A stretch of DNA of 64,000 bases from Puniceibacterium sp. IMCC21224 (GTDB lineage Bacteria > Pseudomonadota > Alphaproteobacteria > Rhodobacterales > Rhodobacteraceae): positions 1,302,001-1,366,000 of the forward strand of contig NZ_LDPY01000001.1 in NCBI RefSeq assembly GCF_001038505.1, read 5' to 3'. A program made the translations under genes and the position numbers. This document shows positions 60,823 to 64,000 of this stretch, piece after piece (positions within the stretch are counted from its first letter, which is position 1; every line of letters begins with the position of its first letter). Below the pieces are notes generated by a model. It saw only the letters and a list, made by a program, of their open reading frames with translations. It was not told where the DNA came from and ran no database searches.

Positions 60823-62798
60823 GCGACCTTCTCCTGCTGGGGTCCGGTGTCAAAGAGCAAGTTTGAAGGATCTTGCCTGCCCAAACATTCGAGAATGGTC
60901 TCGACAAATTGGTCTTCGTTCGAGAGGAATTTTTTGATCAGAGCCCGATTGGTTTGGACGTAAACATCGAAATGTTCCTCCAACAACTCGGCAATCAGCG
61001 GGGTGGTTTCGGCGCGGATGACGTCCTCATACCGTTTGGCATGGAGCTTGCGCTTGCCAAACCGCCAGAACCGGCGCCACCAGGTCGGTTGCAAATCTAG
61101 CGAAAGGGTCTGGGCAAGCGTGGTCGGCGGATTGGCGCCGGCAATGACAGGAGCTTCCATATCGGTGCCATGATCTTCGATGCCGAAGTTGTCTTCGAGC
61201 AAGAGATCGTATTCTTCCAGCGCGCGGCTGTGGGCAGATTTGGTATGCTTTCTGACGGTGCCACAGGTCGAAAGAAACGCTGTCCGCATCATCATCCGCA
61301 GGCTGACGGATTCGTAGGACCAGGTGTCAAATTCGCCATACGTCGCGAGATGAGATTCCAGCGCCTCGATCGCCGAAGCAACAAAGGTCTCGCGCGAGCG
61401 CAGCAGCCGTTCCTCGATGACCTTGCGCAAATCGCTGATCTGCTGGTCATAGCGTTCCAGCGTTTCGGTGGCGATATCATCCAGGCGTTTTCTGAGCGCG
61501 GGCAGGTTCAGATTGTCGATACGCTCCTGATCGATCTGCTGGTCGGCAATATTCGACACTGTGCTGATCATTTGCGAGATATTGTCGATTTCCGCCGACA
61601 CGTCTTCGATCAGCAGATGGCCGGGGCCTTCGACGATGCGGGTGGCAATGGCACGGTGCAATTCGCCAACACCGGACGCATCAAAGGCAATCTGGCGAAA
61701 ATCCTGAGGATCTTGGAGATCGCTGTCGGATTTTTCGGCCCAATGCAAAAGAGCGGCGCGGCTGGCGGGCATCATCTTGTCGCACGTGTTGCCAAGGGCG
61801 CAGTTGGCCCAATAGCCTGAGCCGAAAATGATCTTTACGCCCTCGGCGACGCCGTTCTTGGCCAGCGTATTCTTGATGCTTTCGTAAATCTTGATTGAAT
61901 CGCCGCGCGGGTCCACCAGGGTGTCGATCCGGTTGACAAAAATCAGGACTTCGCGGGCCTGCACGTTGCAGATGATGCGCATCAGCGCCATGTCCATCGT
62001 CGACAGCGCCTGATGGGCTGACAGCACAACAACGCAGACGCGGCTGTCGCTGATCGCATTCAGCGTGATCTGTTCGCGCATCATGAAGGTGTCGTTCACG
62101 CCGGGTGTATCGCGGAAACACAGGCCCGTCGGATAGGTCGGAATGTCGATATAAAGGTCTGCCAGTTTGGTGATGTCGGCATAGACACCTTCGTCTGGCG
62201 TGTCCGAATCGTCGGGATCACCATAGCAGATATAGCGGTCGATGACGTCCTTTTCTATGGTTTCGAACGCGTGGCTCGCCCCAAGAAGGTCGTGAAATTT
62301 GTCACCAAGACGCTGTTCCGTGGTCTGGCGCATCTCCATGACCTGGTTCTTGACGGCGACCGCTTCGGTTTCAAATCCGGCGCGGTTGGCCATTTCACCA
62401 AGTCGACCGCCGGTGGTCACCAAGCGATCCCATTCCATTTCATCGAAGAAACGGAACAATGCGCTGGTCTTTGGCGGGCGGCGACGGGAATTCAGGTGGA
62501 TCGCGGTGATGACCGAGGTCCAGGGATTGACGTCCGAGGGCAGCAACTCGGTCTGACCGATCAAAGCATTCAACAATGTGCTCTTGCCAGCCTTGACCTG
62601 GCCGATCACGCTGACCGCCGGTTCAAAGGAAACGATCTTTTCGGAAATGTTTTCAACCGCTTCCTGTACAAACGGAAGCGAACTTTCGGCCAGTGCCTCG
62701 GTCGCTCTTTCGACACGCTGAAGGCGTTGCCAAAATTCTTCCAATTGGGCAAAGCCGCCCTTCCCAAACAACGCAAAAGATTCGTCTTCAGAGAACAT
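60819..62798 (-). CDS. Bacterial dynamin-like GTPase, first of the locus
   Basis: This 659-residue dynamin-superfamily GTPase has G1 GQVKAGKST (66-74), G2 in DVNPWTSVIT (~89-98), G3 DTPGVND (230-236) and G4 NRID (289-292), with a conserved VVLSAHQAL after G3 shared with its paralogue. The C-half (~390-650) is largely helical. An aromatic-basic patch WWRRFWRFGKRK lies at 573-584, almost the same distance along the chain as SWAFWRRKN in the other dynamin, and could be the membrane-binding tip. It lies 136 bases after the free Roadblock gene and is coupled by ATGA to the small GTPase gene. The ribosome site before the ATG is weak. Confidence 0.88.
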   Translation of the reverse strand: MFSEDESFALFGKGGFAQLEEFWQRLQRVERATEALAESSLPFVQEAVENISEKIVSFEPAVSVIGQVKAGKSTLLNALIGQTELLPSDVNPWTSVITAIHLNSRRRPPKTSALFRFFDEMEWDRLVTTGGRLGEMANRAGFETEAVAVKNQVMEMRQTTEQRLGDKFHDLLGASHAFETIEKDVIDRYICYGDPDDSDTPDEGVYADITKLADLYIDIPTYPTGLCFRDTPGVNDTFMMREQITLNAISDSRVCVVVLSAHQALSTMDMALMRIICNVQAREVLIFVNRIDTLVDPRGDSIKIYESIKNTLAKNGVAEGVKIIFGSGYWANCALGNTCDKMMPASRAALLHWAEKSDSDLQDPQDFRQIAFDASGVGELHRAIATRIVEGPGHLLIEDVSAEIDNISQMISTVSNIADQQIDQERIDNLNLPALRKRLDDIATETLERYDQQISDLRKVIEERLLRSRETFVASAIEALESHLATYGEFDTWSYESVSLRMMMRTAFLSTCGTVRKHTKSAHSRALEEYDLLLEDNFGIEDHGTDMEAPVIAGANPPTTLAQTLSLDLQPTWWRRFWRFGKRKLHAKRYEDVIRAETTPLIAELLEEHFDVYVQTNRALIKKFLSNEDQFVETILECLGRQDPSNLLFDTGPQQEKVA

Positions 62799-62838
62799 AT
62801 TGTTACTCGCAAACTAGTTTGGTTCGAGTGCGCGGGGT

Positions 62839-62877
62839 GTTGCGAGGCGGCGGCAATTTTTGGCGCCGCTTCGCAAC
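62839..62877. promoter_or_regulatory. GC-rich hairpin between the Roadblock gene and the first dynamin gene
   Basis: Arms 62839-62852 and 62864-62877 can pair over 14 positions with one mismatch or wobble, around an 11-base loop. There is no T-run on the transcribed strand. It may act as an attenuator or protect a short Roadblock mRNA, giving more Roadblock than dynamin. Confidence 0.5.
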
Positions 62878-62934
62878 CTCCGGCAGTTTCAGATCACACC
62901 TCATCGGTCCGAAGGTTGATCAGTCTCAGCAGGC

Positions 62935-63291
62935 TCAGACTTCGAGGGTCGCTTCGCACTGCTTCACGTTCAAACGCGCCATACCAAGGTTCGCCTGCTT
63001 CTTGTCCAGAGCAACATAGAGGAAGATGGCACTGTTGGTCGAAAGCGGGCGGATCAGGTGATACTGCTGGCCGAGGGTGATCAGGATGTCTTCGATCGAG
63101 TCTTTCAGGCCCAGGGCCTTCATCGCGGCGTTCTTGGCACGTACCACTTCGGTGTTTGCTGCACCGGCGGCTTCGAGATCCAGTTTGCCAGTGCCCGCTT
63201 CGGACGCCAGCATCAGGCCGGATTCGCTGTCTACGAGGCAAGCGCCAATAAAGCCGGGGATGTTGTTCAGGTTCGAGATATCAGTTGTCAT
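62935..63291 (-). CDS. Free-standing Roadblock/LC7 domain protein
   Basis: This 118-residue cytosolic protein is a single Roadblock fold: NNIPGFIGACLVDSESGLML (first strands), EVVRAKNAAMKALGLKD (long helix) and DILITLGQQYHLIRPL followed by IFLYVALDKKQANLGMARL. Roadblock dimers of the MglB type act on small Ras-like GTPases, and here the locus encodes four GTPases. ATG 63291 was chosen because it starts the fold and follows GGAG at fair spacing; the upstream in-frame extension has no ribosome site. It is the first gene of the leftward locus. Confidence 0.88.
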   Translation of the reverse strand: MTTDISNLNNIPGFIGACLVDSESGLMLASEAGTGKLDLEAAGAANTEVVRAKNAAMKALGLKDSIEDILITLGQQYHLIRPLSTNSAIFLYVALDKKQANLGMARLNVKQCEATLEV

Positions 63292-64000
63292 TTCATTTGC
63301 TCCAATAGGTTTCAACGATGCCGATATGCCCAGTAGATCAGGGCTGAACTGAGGCAGTTTGGAGAAAAATTTTATCCAGTTTTGACACAACTCTAACGGA
63401 ACGTAACTTTTTATCTTATTGATAAAATTGTATTTTTTAATGAGGCAGGCTCGATTTGTGGCGATAACGTCATATTTTGACAGAATACCCGCAAGAATAG
63501 ATCATTGTTTCTAGATTCTTTTTTTCGCGCCAGAATCTCCAAAAAAAGATGAATGCAACCTTAGGGGTGACGTTAAATGTATGCTCTCATCCTCTGGGCG
63601 TTTTATCTCGATCCCAATTATTGGAGGCGATTCGATATTATAGGGTAGATTCGCAGGCGTATTGGGTAATTTAATTTCAACTTATTGGCGAAATACGTAA
63701 TTCCGTCGGGTCAACCCAAATTCGGTGCCCAATGTAAGATCGGACTGCAACGCCGCTGTTTCAGGCCATAACTGTGCAGAATCAGGTGATTTCGATGCAT
63801 GGCGGGTGAATCTGCGTTGTCCGGGCTGACGGCAAGGGATTGCTTATGCCCTACCTCCCACGGCCTATGCTGCGGAATGTTACCGCTGCCTTGCGGGTCA
63901 ATTCGGTTGCATGTTGCGAATCCGGTGCCGGGTTGATCGGTTTGCCTGCGATGCCAGCAAGCGGTCATATGAGCGATACGGCATAGCCTGAACACGAGAA
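63292..64000. other. AT-rich gene-free end region upstream of the Roadblock gene
   Basis: About 700 bases with no gene I can support. From 63350 to 63720 it is clearly more AT-rich than the rest of the window and must hold the promoter of the Roadblock/dynamin locus. From 63720 on, GC rises again and a leftward frame of 94 codons (63711-63995) is open, but it has no ribosome site and no recognisable protein pattern. A gene fragment or insertion remnant is possible there. Confidence 0.5.
63409..63427. promoter_or_regulatory. AT-rich palindrome upstream of the Roadblock/dynamin locus
   Basis: TTTTATCTTATTGATAAAA is a perfect 7-5-7 palindrome centred about 127 bases before the Roadblock start. 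A further TTTTATC half-site occurs about 40 bases nearer the gene (63370-63376). It is a candidate operator; no regulator gene is adjacent. Confidence 0.42.

Noticed and set aside
63477..63482. TTGACA on the rightward strand as a promoter -35 box
   Set aside because: No good -10 box follows at 16-18 bases and no rightward gene lies downstream.
63711..63995. A 94-codon leftward frame near the window end, considered as a transposase remnant
   Set aside because: No ribosome site, terminal repeats or DDE-type motif could be identified. Kept only as a note on the gene-free end region.
1..64000. CRISPR arrays, tRNA, rRNA and tmRNA genes, prophage or integrase genes
   Set aside because: No regularly spaced repeats, cloverleaf sequences, or phage or recombinase proteins were seen when reading the gaps and frames.

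Overview
The window is a gene-dense, GC-rich stretch of an alphaproteobacterial chromosome, most likely a marine Rhodobacterales (Roseobacter-group) species. The evidence is the mix of genes: a TRAP-linked uronate cluster, a PcaQ-type pca operon, a bidomain ALDH16 next to deoC, a TroABCD-type metal importer and an IorAB-type molybdo-enzyme. I found no rRNA, tRNA, CRISPR array or recognisable insertion sequence. Genus cannot be fixed from the sequence alone.

Layout. 1-0.44 kb: 3' end of serA, ending in a small tandem repeat. 0.5-3 kb: cydAB cytochrome bd oxidase, with cydB broken by an apparent one-base deletion. 3.2-5.3 kb: a universal stress protein and an AgcS sodium/amino-acid symporter. 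5.3-10 kb: urate/allantoin degradation (NCS2 permease, allA, allE, a puuE-uraD fusion, divergent uraH). 10.1-12.8 kb: smpB, a 3-mercaptopyruvate sulfurtransferase and an aromatic/aspartate aminotransferase. 12.9-17 kb: Mn/Zn ABC importer behind two Fur-family-like palindromes. 17-20.5 kb: deoC and ALDH16. 20.7-22.4 kb: rsfS, rlmH, uppP. 22.6-29.6 kb: glutamate synthase gltD and gltB with two GFA-family genes between them. 29.8-33.1 kb: a DUF4189 protein, mtgA and a FadB/FadJ-like fusion enzyme.

33.2-45.2 kb is a uronate island. A TRAP transporter takes up acid sugars. KdgF, KduI and KduD process unsaturated uronates, and UxaC, UxuB, UxuA and UxaA process hexuronates. Both branches meet at 2-keto-3-deoxygluconate, which KdgK phosphorylates. 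A GntR/FCD regulator sits beside a palindromic operator. 45.3-50.2 kb handles aromatics: pobA/pobR make protocatechuate, and pcaQ/pcaCHG carry out part of the beta-ketoadipate pathway (pcaD and pcaB are absent here). A DUF475/TerC-like membrane protein, an AraC regulator and an iorAB oxidoreductase follow.

55.6-63.3 kb is the most unusual part: a one-directional locus encoding a free Roadblock/LC7 protein, a dynamin-like GTPase, a small GTPase, a second dynamin-like GTPase, a small GTPase fused to its own Roadblock domain, and a small unknown protein. The organisation reads as a duplicated dynamin + small-GTPase pair under Roadblock control. I infer a membrane-remodelling or trafficking-like system. 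The family assignments rest on visible motifs; the function is a hypothesis. The last 0.7 kb is largely AT-rich and holds no gene I can support.
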